Notes: generated by a model not told the origin, from the sequence alone. A stretch of DNA of 60,783 nt from Atkinsonella hypoxylon (GCA_000729835.1 JFHB01000187.1:1-60783); one strand, 5' to 3'. Counted from the stretch's first letter, positions 12,942-26,580 are shown. Made by a program: numbers and translations.

Positions 12942-15900
12942 ATAGTAAGCAGTAGCCTTCTTATTAGCTAGTACCTCCTTCTATTTAACTAGAATATACT
13001 TCTATAATTTTAGCGGAATTATTATAGCTTATACTACTGTTACGTTTTAATATAGAATCTTTAAAATTAGCTAAAAGATACCTATTTCTATAACTATATT
13101 ATAAATAGACTTAATAGTAGCTCTAGAGCGAATAAAATCGATTTTAACACTATAATTATAGAAAAAGGTTAAACCTAGAAGAAGCTTTAGTCCTAAGTTA
13201 CTTATTATATTAGCTATAACTGTAAAATAGCTAGTTCTAGGTACACTATATATAGATCTAAGGATATAGAAGTTAAATATAGCTGTTTTAGAGATATAGA
13301 AGAATAACTGCACTTTAGTAACTAGTTTTAGCTCTATTTTTACCTATTTTATATTTTAACTAAACTAAGTTAACTATACTTTATTAACTAGCACTAAAGA
13401 GGTTCTAGTATTTAGGTAGATCTAATATAATAGTTCTTTATTATAGAATTAAATAGAAATCTTTAGGAAGAAATTTAACTTTAAAATGCTAGATTTAATA
13501 ATCTATAGCTTTATAACTACTTTAACTACTTACTCTATTTAGATTCTCTATAAATCCTTTTAGTTTACCTTTATTTAAACCTTTTTCTTTTATTTTTCTT
13601 TACTTTTAGTAAAATAGGTTTTAATAAAGTTAGATTTTAGGCTAGTTAGTAGCTCCTTAGTATTAACTATTTCTTCTTCTTCTATTAGCTAGTATCTATA
13701 GCTTTTAAGGTACTTTTTATAGTCTTTTTAGTTAAATTTATCTTTAAATATTATTATATAGGTATATTCCTTATTATTCTATAGTAAGCTTTATTATTAA
13801 AAACGTTAAAGCTATTAAAAATACTATAGCTCTAGTTAATAATTCTAGTTAGCTCTTAAATCCTAGTTCTACTAAAGCTAAAGCTACTGCTCTCTTAGTA
13901 GCTAATTCCTTTAGTTTTATAGTAAGTATTAAAGATAATTATTCTAGTAATTTTTATAGAATAGAGATTAAAACTAAAATTAACTATTACTTTTATTCTA
14001 GTTAGCTTAGTTACTTTAGGCTACTTTATTATTTTTAGAGTTTTTACTATTAAATTTACTTTAAGTATAGTAAGTATTAGTACCTTCCTTATAGTCTTTT
14101 AATTTTTATTGTTTTTCTAAATTCTTTAGGTATTCTTATAGATCCTTAACCTTATTATTTACTATAGTAATATATATAAATTTTAGGTTTTTTACTATTA
14201 GAATTAAGTATAGCTATTGCAATCCTAAGTATAGCTTATAATAGAGTTTTAAAAGGAGCTAAATATTAGTAGTTTTACTATTTATATAAATATATTAAAA
14301 TACTTTAAAAGTAAATTCCTTAAATAATTTTTCTTTAATTATATTTTACTCTATAAACTTAGCTAAATCTAGCTATATTATTGTATTCTAGATCTATATA
14401 CTAAATTCTTTATAAATAGTAGTGTAAATAGAGTTTAAACTGCTAAAAATAGCTATTTTTTATAGTAATCTAGATACTGCTTATACTATATTAATATATT
14501 CTCTTTAAAGAGAGTTTAGAGCTTAATGTAAATAGCTTCTTAGGCGTTAATTACACTATAGCTATAGTAGTCTTTAACAGCTTAAATCTATAGCTCTATA
14601 TTATAGAAAATAGTGTACTTTCCTTTATATAAAATTAGCTTATAGATATTTCTATTGTTAAAGGGTTTAAAGTAACTAATATTAGTAATTTTCTATATAG
14701 AATCTATTTATTCCTTAAGGGTTTAAAACTATATATTACTTTAGTTATTCTATTTTTAATGTAAATCTAGCCTTTTATTTACTAGATTTAGCTAGAGATT
14801 ATTGTTTCTAATATAGTATAGTGCCTATTAATTTATATACTAATATTTAAAGTTACTAAATACTTAATCTTAGTCTTTTTTAGTATTTTAGCTTTTCTTA
14901 GCTTTACTATTATAGTATTACTCTAATAGATTCTTTAGAAATTATAGTAGCTTCTATTCTTTTAGAAAAGTACTAGAGTGTTTAAAGTATCTTTATATTA
15001 TATAGTTTCTTTTACCTAAAAGTTACTTTTAACTTTACTTTTAGTTCTAGTTATCTTTTAGGGATAAGTAAGAATTAAAAGCCCTTTACCTATAATTCTT
15101 AAGCTAAAAGCTTTATTAGGTATAGTATTATTTATTATATTTATTCTAAGGCTTAAGTATAGTCTTTATCTTTTAGGTTAAGTATTATTGCTCTATCTAA
15201 AGAGTAATAATTTTGTTATTTAATTCTCTCTATAATCTACTAATTTTATTAATTAATTCTTCTCTAATTTAACTAATTTACTTACTAATTTCTATAGAAA
15301 AACCTATAAGCTATTTTAGTAAAAAGTTCTCTTTTTTAAGTAGTTCTATTACTTTCTTTACTTTAGGCTTTAGCTTAAGAGTATAAAACCTTTAGTAAGC
15401 CTATAAAAGTAGTAAGATTTTAGCTAGTTCTTTAATTAGTAAGTTCTTTTTAGTAGTTTAAGGTATATTTAATAGATTTAAGTCCTTAGTAAGTAGTATA
15501 AATCTAGATCTCTATACTTATTTTCCTTTAATATTCTAGGTAGAACTAGTACTAGCTTTATAGATAGTACCTTTTAAGCTATTAGATCTAGATAATCTAG
15601 CTTTAGCTTTTCCTTTTAGTATTACTATTAGTAAATTTATAAGGAGTTTAGTAGATTTAGCCTTATTAATAATTCTATTAACCTACCTCTATATCTACTA
15701 TACTATAGAAGTATTAATAGTATTCTAGTAAGAAAGTAGTTTTATTAGCTTAGGTTAATTATATAATTTAAGCTGTTTATTAACGAATTTATAGTAAGTA
15801 AGATAAAGTAGTAAGCTTCTTTTTTCTTAAGGTATAAAATCTCTTTTTTAAATCTAGAAATCTAGATTTTAGCGGTAAAATTTATAGAATTAGTATATAG

Positions 15901-16157
15901 TTTTAAGTTCTTTATTAGTAAAAGGAATATAATTTCTTCTACTAAGTTCCTTCTAAAGTTACTCTATCTTAAATATTACAATTTTAGCTTTTTAAGCTTA
16001 AGGAGGGTTAGCAACAATTAAAAGCAATTACTACTACTTATTACAGTAGAATTTAATGTAGGTTTATTAGAAGTAACAATAGGTTATTAGATTTAATAGG
16101 TTATATAATAATTTGTAAGAGGAGTTATAAGAGCTTTTGTAAGGAGCATCTAATAAT
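12942..16157 (-). pseudogene. Gypsy element E, decayed protease and gag region
   Basis: This is the continuation of E after the D insertion. Joined conceptually across D, the minus-strand frame runs into the pol frame left of 6626. An open stretch at 13071-13313 (80 codons) reads like the C-terminal half of a retropepsin: a leucine-rich L-L-L-G-L run followed by F-Y-N-Y-S-V-K-I-D-F, which fits the flap-to-C-terminus segment of Gypsy proteases. The rest, to about 15990, is lysine- and asparagine-rich with many stops, as expected for gag. The last 170 bp have no coding signal. The right end is cut by copia element A, so the 5' LTR and primer site of E are not seen. Confidence 0.6.
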
Positions 16158-16162
16158 AATGT
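16158..16162. repeat. Target-site duplication of A, left copy
   Basis: AATGT, matching 35763-35767. The match only works if the LTR includes three bases (TTT) outside the TG...CA core, which is also supported by the adjacency of the primer site at the other LTR. Confidence 0.75.
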
Positions 16163-16863
16163 TTTTGAAAATAATAGGGATTACAGGACTAGATATCTAA
16201 GAGGGTAGTGGTCTCTTAGATTTAGCACCTGTAATTGCTCCTAGCAATTATCACGTAGTGGAAGCAGCAGCGGCCTAAATCAAGCTGTAGTGTATAGTAT
16301 AGATCACGTAGAGGCAGTAGATAACTATAATAATAGTGGTATCTTATATTGAGAGCGCTGTAACGAACAAGTTAGTGAGGGTAGGATCTTGAATCTTTCT
16401 AGTCCCTTATAGACCTACTGACTATATTGGCGGGCTATAGTCGCTAGAAGGGGCTTGTAGGCCACTTTATAATTTCCGCAAAAAGATTTACTATATAAAA
16501 ACAAAAAAATCAACTTACAGCTATACAAACGAGATACCTATATGCACAATTTAACAAATTCTACTAATAATAAGCAACCCTTATAAGCAACCCTATCTAA
16601 TAATTATATTATTAGAAAGCCCTAATTCTTAGCTTTTAAATAGTATACTTCTTGAATTTCTACTATTACTAGTTGTAGAGAAAATCGCAGTTAAAGTTAA
16701 CTATAGGTTAGGCAACTTTGCCTTAGTTAATTCTAGATGTTTCGCATCTAGTAACAGCGATATCTCTACCAAAAATCAACGTAATAAGACCTAATAAGGG
16801 TCACGTGATAGAGCAACTAGTAGGCATAAAAAATAGGCTATACAGGGTAGCTTATTTTTAACA
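16163..16863 (-). repeat. 3' LTR of A
   Basis: Near-identical to 35061-35762 and homologous to 52364-53069 (inverted) and 55148-55843. In sense orientation it begins TGTTAAAAATAAG and ends TTTTCAAAA. Differences between copies are mostly C/T and G/A. The LTR holds a CACGTG site, a TTTTTATATAG TATA-like motif (sense strand) and several conserved hairpins. Confidence 0.93.
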
Positions 16864-16871
16864 CTCCCTCT
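16864..16871 (-). other. Polypurine tract of A
   Basis: On the minus strand AGAGGGAG lies directly before the TGTTAAAA start of the 3' LTR, as expected of a plus-strand primer. Copy C has the same tract at 55844-55851. Confidence 0.8.
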
Positions 16872-17125
16872 AGAAATGTAAGAAGTAACTAGTTCTATAA
16901 GCAACTTAGCTCCTTTAAAGGATATCTAAGTTAGAATCAACCAACGAAATACAGTACTAATAACAGAACCAAATAACATAACCAATAACATAACTAATTC
17001 CAGCAATTCCAGGGTAGTTATAGTTGAATATAACTAGTTGTTGTTGATTGTTTTTGTTGTTTTTCGATTTTTAACTGTTTTTCGTTGCTTTTCGATTTTT
17101 CGAGTGTTTTTGTTGCTTTTATAAG
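16872..17125 (-). other. 3' untranslated region of A
   Basis: About 250 bp between polypurine tract and stop codon, rich in T/G runs (TTGTTGTT, TTTTTGTTG). Copy C carries the same segment at 55852-56093 without an insertion, giving the empty site used to define the G1 boundaries. Confidence 0.7.
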
Positions 17126-17129
17126 CTAG
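17126..17129. repeat. Target-site duplication of G1, left copy
   Basis: CTAG, repeated at 28878-28881. The empty site in copy C (near 56094-56101) has the sequence once, in the context AAGCTAGCTAGAAAG, which fixes the duplication at 4 bp. Confidence 0.88.
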
Positions 17130-17615
17130 TTTGTCGCCTCAAAACCAAACCCCTAAATGACCATGCAGCCCACACTAAAGCAGGTAACGATATAGCGCAC
17201 GTTAAGATCGAAGAGGATCAGCAAAGAGCGAGATATTTGTTAGTATATACTATTAAATAATAGCAGGCAAGAAGATTAAATAGTTAAAAAAGGCAGAAAT
17301 AAAATATTAATTGCGGCTTAAAAGATATATATATATAAAAGGGAGCTAAATATATTAAAGAGTTAGAAAAAGCGTTAGTATTAGTAAAGTAATATTTCTT
17401 AAGTATTAAGTGCTGTAAATTAAAGTAAGCTAAAAGATATTAATTAATTAAAAAGAGTAAAAGCTAAAAAAGAGCTAGTAGAAGCTGCTTATATACTTAC
17501 TTACTTAAACTATTTAGATATCTAGGTAATGTACACTTTTATAGAGAAAATCTATATATAGCATCCCTTATAAAGCTAATATAAGAGCATAAGGGGGTAA
17601 CTCTACTGCAATATA
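17130..17615 (-). repeat. 3' LTR of G1
   Basis: Direct repeat of 28392-28877. The plus-strand left edge TTTGTCGCCTCAAAACC keeps CpG, while the right edge CTCTACTGCAATATA is RIP-converted relative to CCCCGCCGCAACACA in the partner. In sense orientation it starts TGTG (TATA after mutation) and ends CGACAAA. The purine-rich AAAGAGGTAT just inside, on the minus strand, is the likely polypurine tract. Confidence 0.92.
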
Positions 17616-20600
17616 ATACCTCTTTAGTTATAAATAAGCTTATAAAGTAAGACTTATAAGTAACTTAACCCTTTAGCTAATTTCCTTAATCCTAAAGTCT
17701 TAATCCTTTTATCTTCTATAATAGCTTTAGCGTTTTTAGTGTATATAGTAGCGTCTCTCTTACTAGTAATAGCGTCCTTACAGCTAGGCGCTTTCCTTTA
17801 TAATAAGTAACTCTTTTTTAGCGATTTATACTTTATTTAGTTGCCTTAGATATAATTAAATAGTGTCTTTTATTTACTTTAATTATCTCTTACTAAGCGC
17901 TAGAATAGAAGAGAGCTAGCAGTATAACACTAAGGTTTATATTAATAATAGAATTATAGGCTATTATAGGTTGTTTAGCAATATATCTTTAAGCTAACGC
18001 TTTTATTTAATCCTTTATAGTATAGTATTCTCTAGCTCTAAGCGCTTATTTTACTGCCCTTATAATCTCTTTATCCCTTTGCCTAAATTTCTACTTCTAC
18101 ATTAATAGCTCTATAAAACGTAAAGACAGCAGCTAATACTTAAAGTTCTATAATTTTTGTAGAAGCTAGTCTTTACTGTAAGATTCTATTTAATCTTTTT
18201 ATATAAGATCTTATAGTATACTAGAAATTCTAGTAGAAACCTCTAAATTATTTAGTAGTAGTAATAATAAAGGGCTTTATAAATTAGTTATAAGCTGTAG
18301 TAGCACCTTAAACATTATAATTAAAGACTTCTTTTATGTAAAAGAGAGCAGCTTATAATGTATAAGAGCCTAGCTAGGCTTACTTATTTACATTAGAAGA
18401 TATAAACGCTATTCCCTTACTATTATTACTACTTTAATAGTTCTATTATAAATAATAGAATTACTATTAAATTAAATAGCAGTAACAAACTAATTCTTCT
18501 AAAGTTATATAAGTATTTATCTATTAACCTCTATTAACTATTTAATTACTTAATTATAATTGCTTAAGGTAAATTTCTAGGCATTAAGCTCCTTTAGAAT
18601 AGGAATTCTACTACTAGTTATCTATAAGTAATATCTTAAGATAAAACGCTTTATAGTATCTTCCTAGAGGTAGCTAAGATTAAAGCCTATAGTCTTAGCT
18701 TTTTTAATAACTATATATCTATTTATAAAACTAAGCTTATTTACTGCTATTACGCATAAGACTATTATAACCCTATTAGTACCTTTATAGTAGTTATAAG
18801 ACTAATTAATAGAGTTATTAGTTATAACCTAGTTATAAAGGTGCAGTTTAAATTTATTCCCTAATGTTTAAGTAATTCTATAGTTACTGTATTAAGTGTA
18901 AAGTATATTGTATAAGCTGTTGCTAATAAGATTAATTAAAAGATACTTAACTAAACAATAAAGCGTTTATATTAAGAAGAATAAATAGATATATCTACAT
19001 TCCTAGTTGCTCTTTTGCTTATAATATAGTACTAAAATTGCCTAGAATAAGTATAAATACTAAAGAAGCTATAAAGTTTATGCTTAACTATAAACTATAG
19101 CTTTAAACCTTTTAATTCTACCTTTAGGTTCTATATTAAAGTAATAATAGTATTCCTTTAAGCAATTAAAGATAAAATAAGTTTAGTAGTTATTAAAGAA
19201 GAGAAAGCTAATAATAAGTCTTTACTTACTTATTTTATTATATAAAGTAGAAAGGTTATAGCTTATATTATAACAGTAGAAAATAAGTTAAAATCTATCT
19301 TTAATTCTATATACCTTTTAACCTATAAGTCTTATAATTTTACTTTAGTCTATCTTTTCTATATTAATTATAAAAGACTCCTTAAAGATAACTACTGTAC
19401 ACTTAATCCTATAAGTAATAATTCTTACTATAGTAGTAAGCTAGAATTAATTTAACTATCTATAATAAGTCTTTTACTTAAAGGACTTTATTAGAAAGCT
19501 ATAAATATTATTAAGATAATTAAACTAAACTACTAAACTCTAGCTAGGCTATATTAACTCTATAAGCCTAAAGTTATTTAAATTATAATTCTAATAAAGT
19601 AGTAGGCTAAAAGGAGGCTACTTAAAACGTTACTAAAAGAGAGATAGCTAGCGCTTATAGAGCTTCTTAAGAGGTAAATCTACTTAATCTTGCTCTTCTA
19701 TACAGAAGAAATTGCTAACTAGCTTATAGACTTACACTATAATATAGTATATTAGTAGGTTCCTTAACGTTCTAAAGTAATATATTTATCCCTTATATAT
19801 AACTCTAAAGCTAGTCTTAGAAATAGGTTTCTAGTATTTATTTTCTATTTTAATAGTAGAGATTAAATAGCTTTTAAAAAATTAAAGGTAAAAAAGAGCT
19901 TAAGTAGGTACTTATAATAAAAATATTATAAGAATAAAGGAATAAAGAGAGAAAGAGAGTAGAAATATAGGCTATATTATAGCTAGTATTATCTTAATAA
20001 ATCCTTAGTTAATAGCTGTTTATAATTGTTATAATTTAGTAGAGGCTAACAGTAAATATATACTAAGACTCTAATAGCTGTAAACTTATTAAGTAATTTA
20101 TAATATTCTCTCTAACTAATTATATTTATTTTCCTTCTTTCTTTTTATAACTACCTTTCTATATAGCCTCTTTCTTATTGCCTTTATTAGCACCTTTAAT
20201 TATTTAATTATAGCTAAAAAGCTTCCTTAAAACTGTAAGAATCTTATAAATATATAGAATATTATTAGTAAAAGAATCCCTTTTATTGCTCTCTTTTGTT
20301 AGATTACTCTCTTTTAGAATAGTTAAATAGATATCTTTCCTTTAATAACGCTTATTAATATAGTAAGTCTTTTATAAAAAAGCTTTTAATTATACTTCTA
20401 TTCTCTTATTATACTAATAAACCTTACCTCTTTAGTATAAATTTACCTTTAAGCTTTAAGTCTATAGAGGCAACAATATTAGTGCTAGTAGATACTTAAT
20501 ATACACTAAAGTTACTTTTTAATAGAGTTCTATACTTAATATACCTCTAAGAGCTATTAAATTCTTTTATAATTAGAATCTTAAGGCTTAGTTTATTAAT

Positions 20601-21150
20601 AGTACTATAAGAGAAAGCTCTCTTTTATATAAGGTTGCACTAGAATTAAATATTAAGAACTTTATCTTTATTTTAACTAAGATAGCTTATTCTTATAGAT
20701 ATTTCTATTATATACTTACTAATTATTAAAAGCGCTATAAAGCCCTTTTAATCTTATTCTTTAGCAAAAAGAACAGTGTATTTTGCTCTTATTACACTAA
20801 TATATATCTTTAAATAGTTACCTTATTTAGAGAATATATCTACTTTCTATTTTACAGCTATACCTCTCTTAAGGATATCTATAGCAGCTTATATAGCAAT
20901 TGCGTCTAGAGTAGCTCTACTGCTGTAAGCTATAAGTAGTAATTTGCAAAAGGTTATAGTAACTACAGCTAGATTTACTATAATGCTTCTTTTATAACGT
21001 TCTAGGGCAAAGACTAGGTAGATTAACTATTTATTCTTCTAAGGCTTTAGAAGGTCCTTTATAAGGATCTTTCTCCCTTTATAGCAGTTAATATTCCTTA
21101 CTCTTTCCCTTAAACATTAGAACTGCTAGAATTTTGCTAAAAGATTAAGT
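17616..21150 (-). pseudogene. Unidentified coding-like region downstream of integrase in G1
   Basis: About 3.5 kb lies between the integrase end and the 3' LTR, more than a standard Gypsy element has. The minus-strand frame starting near 21120 stays coherent, with only TAG/TAA interruptions, down to about 19900. It reads as a mostly hydrophobic-charged protein with a K-rich stretch (G-N-K-K-E-A-I, then S-Y-K-K-K-E-G-K) near 20130. A second coherent piece covers about 19850-17700. An A/T-homopolymer segment at 21166-21200 separates it from integrase. I recognise no domain: not envelope, chromodomain, RNase H or a second integrase by eye. The same content is in G2 (39569-43110). It could be an extra ORF of the element or captured sequence. 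Confidence 0.4.
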
Positions 21151-21199
21151 GTAAATTGCTTAAGTTAAAAAATAAAAAAAAAAATAAAATAAAAAAAGG

Positions 21200-24100
21200 G
21201 TAAAAGCTAAGCAGCCTCTTTAGTTAAAATAGAATAGAACTATACTTATTTTTAGTAGTTTTTAAAAACTTTTTATATATTCTATTTAATCTAGGTTTAT
21301 AGTCTTAATTCTAATTAGCTTTAAATCTTTAAATAATCTTAATATACTATTATTAAATCTTAGTTAGTCTTAAATATATAAATAAATAAACTTAACTTCC
21401 TTTCTCCCTAAAGCTAAAGATATAGAAACTATAGCATTAGCTTTTATAAAAGCTATAATAAGTTATATATCTTAGTAAAGTTATAGGTAAATTATAAAGA
21501 TTAAATAATACTATTAATCTCTTTATAGCTTCTACGCTTTTCTTTAGGTATTATTAGCAAATAAACTTCTATTATATACTTTAGATAATATTATAGTAAA
21601 AGATCTACTTTAGCGTTATTATCCTAAAAATCCTCTTTTTAGTATAGCTATAATATATAGTCCTTAGAAACTATTTAATTTAATATATTATACTAGGCAT
21701 TAGTAGGCTATAATTTATTAGTATCTTGCTTAAAGTTGCTAGTGTCTTTACTATACTAAGCAGTATATTGTAGAGTATAGAGCTATTTATTAGTAGTAGA
21801 AGTCTACTATCTCTCTAGATTAAGCTTAAACTTCTTAATATAATCCCTAGAAATAGTCTTATTAAGCACTATACTATTTAGGGTCTTTAAACAGTAAGCG
21901 TTAGTAACTTTTGCTTAGCTATACACTTTAAAAGAACTATTCTATTATATTACTAACTTCTTCTTTATTAATATATTTATAACTCTTTATATATTATATA
22001 TAAGAACTAAATCTTCTAGAACTAATTAATCTTTCTTCTTTTATAATAATGCCTCTTAGTTCTAGTTTATTTAATTAGCTAAGTATTACTTAAATATAAA
22101 GACTTTTATATAAGCCTTCTAAATATCTACTTTCTTTTATTCTAGTATCTTAACTCTTACTTTAAAGAGATTCTATATTATTATAACTTTTAACTAATTA
22201 ATTAACCTTTAAGTAGAAAATTTAACTTCTAAAGAAAGAATAAGCTTTTAACTATAAATTAAGTAGAAAGTAGATTTACTATATAACGCTTATATAGCTA
22301 TATAGTTTACTAATAGTGCCTTATTTAGTAATTTAAACTACTTTCTATTAAAACCTTTTATCTTTAAAAGGGTAAATATAAGCATTTAATAACTAGCTTT
22401 AATAGGTAAATTAGCTTTTAGATTATACACTAATGTCTTAATCTCTTTAATTCTAATAGCTTTAACTGCTTTTTTAAGATTTCTATATATTTCTAGCTCT
22501 CTATTAAAAACTAGAAATTAAAAGACTTTAAATTATATAATTAGTTTTATTAGAAACTTCTAAATAGCTATAACATTAGTATACTATATAGAGTGCACTT
22601 CTACCTATTTAGTAAGGTTATATCTTACTTCTAGAAAGTACTTAAAACTATAATTAAGTAGTATATATTAGGTATTAATATATATCTTACTTATTAGGTT
22701 GCCTAAAGCTACTAGTATTAATAATTCTTTAGGCCTCTAAGGAGTAAACTTTTAGTATATCTTACAATAGAAAATTATTACTTAAACTATATTTTAGAGT
22801 TCTTTCTAAAAGTACTTAATTCTAGCTACTTAAAATATAACTTCTACACCTTTATAACCTATTTACTTATATAAAGCCTTAACAATCTTCTTCTATTACA
22901 TTAGGTCTTTAATAACTAAAGTAGAACTCTTTATTGTACTAGTTAGTCTCTTCTATAATAGGCCTTTATCTAAGAAGTATTGCTTAGCACTTATATAAAG
23001 TTGCTTATACTTACTCTTATTTAAATTAAATAGTCTTTATAATATTAAAAGGAAATCTATAATTTATTAAGTTCTAGAAGTATAGTATACTCTATTATAT
23101 AGCTAAATCTTATTAACGTTAAGCTGTAGGTTAATAAAATCTTTAATATTCCCTTTAGCTGCTTAATTTAATATATTAAAAGGCCTACCTTCTTTACATA
23201 ATAAAGCATTAGCTATTTTATTCTTTTCTTCTAGAATATACCTAGCTATAAAATTAAACAGTATAATATAACTAATCTATTGTATAATAAGTACACTTAA
23301 AACGTTATTAATAGCGCTATTAAGCTAATATATAAGCACCTAAGAATTAGTCTTTAGAGTAAAGGGAACTTTATAGAGATAAATTTATAGCCTTTTTAAT
23401 GTATAAATAATAGCTCTATATTTCTGCTTTATTCTATTATACTTAATTTCTAAATTACTCTAATATCTACTTTTATATTATATAGAGTGTTATTGCCTAT
23501 TAACAATTTACATTAAAACTACTCTTTATTCTTTTAAGCTTATATTAACTATTAATATAATTTCTTTAGCGCTTAGGCTAAGATTAATTATTATAAGAAC
23601 TAGTGCAGTTATTATTATATACTTAAGAACCTCTATAGTGTTCTTTTAGTTTAGTCCTTAAGTCTACTTAGCACTCTTCTTAAGTAAGATTATAAAAGGC
23701 TTAGCTTTTATAGAGTAATACTATACCTAAATATAATAATAGTCTATAAGCTTAAGAAAGAATTTAACCTTAAAAACATTTTTATACTCTATTTACTCTA
23801 AAATCTTTATTACTTTTGCTTCTAAAGGTTTTCTTCTATTAGTACTATATATAAATTTAATAATCTCTATAGTCTTTTAGTATAGCTTTAATTTTATAGT
23901 AGATATAGTATAACTAGCTAGCTTAATATTAATAAGGACTTTATTAATATTAATTAAATATTCTATAATATATCTTTATATATTAAGTAACACTTTCTCT
24001 TTATTATATATAGTAGTAAGGCCTTTTACTGTAATATTGTTTAAAAAAGGCTTATAAGTATAAGGAATTAAGTTAAAAAGAATTCTCTTTACTATTTAAA

Positions 24101-26580
24101 TAAACTAAGCAATAGAGTTAGTTGCTCCCTAAGGAAGTATATAAAGTTATAGAAGCTTTATTACTATTAAAATTATTGTTAAGTCTCTACTTTCCTCTAT
24201 AAGTAGCACTTAGTTATAGCTTAATAGTAAATTAATAACTAAAAGTATTTTATATATTCTAAATTCTTTACTAAAAGCCTTTACTTCTTCTAGAATATAG
24301 GTATTCTATATTGTAATCTTATTGTAGGCTATTGTAAACAGCATTAGCTATATCCCTTTATTCTTCTTTATTACTAAAAAGTAAGGGTTTCTATAAGATC
24401 TATAGCTCTTTTCTAATAACCTATACTAAAGCTTCTTTTTTAATAAATTAACTAGTCTCTCTTATAGGCTAATAGGTATTAGTATTAACTTTACTTTCTA
24501 AGCTCTATAAGTAATAGTATAAATAACTTAAGGTAGTATAACTAAAGAATTAATCTTTCTATACTTTAATAAGTTCTACATTAGTGCTACCTCTTAGTTA
24601 TAGAGAATTTCCTTAAAAATATTAACTTCTTCTACTATTAAATATTCTTATACTTATTTAACTATTTAATTTAAGCTCTCTTTTATTATTTAGAATCCTT
24701 AGGGTTTTTTACTAAATCTTTCTATAATATATTTAGTGTATTTTTCTAATTTATTTAAGTATACTTTTACCTCTTTTTACTTCTTCTATTTCTACTTAGG
24801 GTCTCTATTAAGTGTAGATCTATCTAAAGAAATATTATCTTTTAGTAGAATCTTATTAGCTTTCTACTTATATAATGTATTTACCTTTAGATTAATTAGT
24901 TATAATTACCTTAAGGGCTAAATCTTCTTTATAGCCTCTTTAAGTTAGCTTCTATACTAATTAGCTATTCCCTTTATTATAAGGTTAATAATAGCTATAC
25001 CTTTATTCTCTATTATAGGCATTAGCTCTTTATTATTATTTAACTTAGCTTTAAGACCCTCTTTAACTATTTAATTATAGACTAAATCCTTAAATAACTT
25101 ATTAATTAAGATTAGATTAACGCTAGTAGCTATTACTTTATCTATTATAGTCTTCTATTTAATACTTCTAGTAACCCTTAAGACTAATATAATATTACTA
25201 AAACAGCACTTTAAGAGAAGCTTACCTTCTTTATTACTGTACTTAAAGGTAACTTTAGCTATATATATAAAAGGCATTTTAAGGATTAATTATATATATA
25301 AAGACTTTAGTGTAATATAAAAGTAAATTAGCATTTAGATATTTCTAAGGTATAGCTTTATTATTACCTCTTTTAATATTATAAGCTTATATAATATAAA
25401 AGATATAGTAGTAGTTTTTTGCTTTATTAGAGTTATTTTTAAATTAAGCTCTTTAATAAGGTTCTTAGTAATAATATTTCTTTATAAACTATAATCTATA
25501 AAACTATTAATAAGTAAAGAGTTTAAGCTTTTAAGTTATACTTAAAGGTAAAGTAAGTTCTATAAATAGCTTATAATTGCTTTTAGCTTTAGAATACTAT
25601 TTAATTCTTTAATATAAAGTGTATTTACCTATAGGTCTATAATAAACTTCTTCTCTTTAATATAATTTTCTATATATTTTTATATAATATTCTATAAATC
25701 CTTTTAGATACTACTAAGCAGCTATTTTATATATTTATTAGTAATATCTTCCTTATTGTTTTCTATTGCCTCTTTAACTATAGTAAATATTATCTTAATA
25801 ATATTAATTAATTAATCTTTTTACTCCTTAACTCTTTACCTTTTCCTTAGAATAGAATATAGAGGTATAACTTTAGCACTTATTTTATTAATATAATAGA
25901 CTTTATTAACACTATTTACTTATATTAAGTATTTATTCTTTATTGCTTCTATAAGTATAAGCATTAGTTAGTATAGGTTTTATAAGCTAACTTTAATCTT
26001 TTTCTAAAAAATATCTTTAAATAATTATATAAGAAGCTATACTTTTATATCTATAGAGCTATTTTCTTTAGCTTTCTTTTTTTTCCTTTTAGCTTAGTTT
26101 TCTAAAGCTTCTTCTTACTTAATAAAGTATTATATCTTTATAGTATAAACTCTAAAGAGCTAGGCTATAATTCTTTTCTTAATTAGTATATAAAGAGTTC
26201 TTTTAGGTTTATATTCCTTTATCTTAAACGTTAAAGTTACTGTAGTACTATTAGTAAAGTCTCTCTTAAGAATAGCTTTTAGTAGAATATATATTAAGTA
26301 ATAATTAGAAATATTAATCTTATTAAAGATTTAATCTAATGTCTTTCTCTTTTTTTTACTAAGCTTCTAATAGTTTAACGTTTTTCTACTAAATTTCTTA
26401 ACTTAAAGATAATACTATTTTATAATATAGTAGTTAAAACAATTAACCTAGAACACTATAAGCCTATAAAGATAACTTTCTATACTAAGAAAGCTTTATA
26501 TAAGAATAAATAGTACTAGATTATTTAATTTTACTGTTAAAATACTTACTCTTTAATTATACTTTATAAAGCTAATCTTA
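21200..26580 (-). pseudogene. G1 pol: protease, RT, RNase H, integrase, decayed
   Basis: Reading leftward on the minus strand: a retropepsin remnant at about 25400-25520 (L-I-N-S-F-I-D-Y where L-I-D-S-G-A-D is expected). RT begins near 24400 with Y-R-N-P-Y-F-L-V, a signature of a widespread fungal Gypsy lineage. The catalytic motif reads F-L-N-N-I at 24033-24044, with both Asp lost. RNase H spans about 23300-23800. The integrase zinc finger is at about 22750-22890, where expected His and Cys read Tyr (L-Y-K-Q-I-G-Y, F-Y-C-K-I-Y); the integrase core follows to about 21900. The outer pol limits are approximate. An apparent plus-strand open frame at 24736-24921 is an antisense shadow. Confidence 0.8.

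Noticed and set aside
24736..24921. 61-codon plus-strand frame, repeated at 46682-46867
   Set aside because: Antisense to the pol of G1 and G2. Its presence in both copies follows from the repeat, not from a gene.
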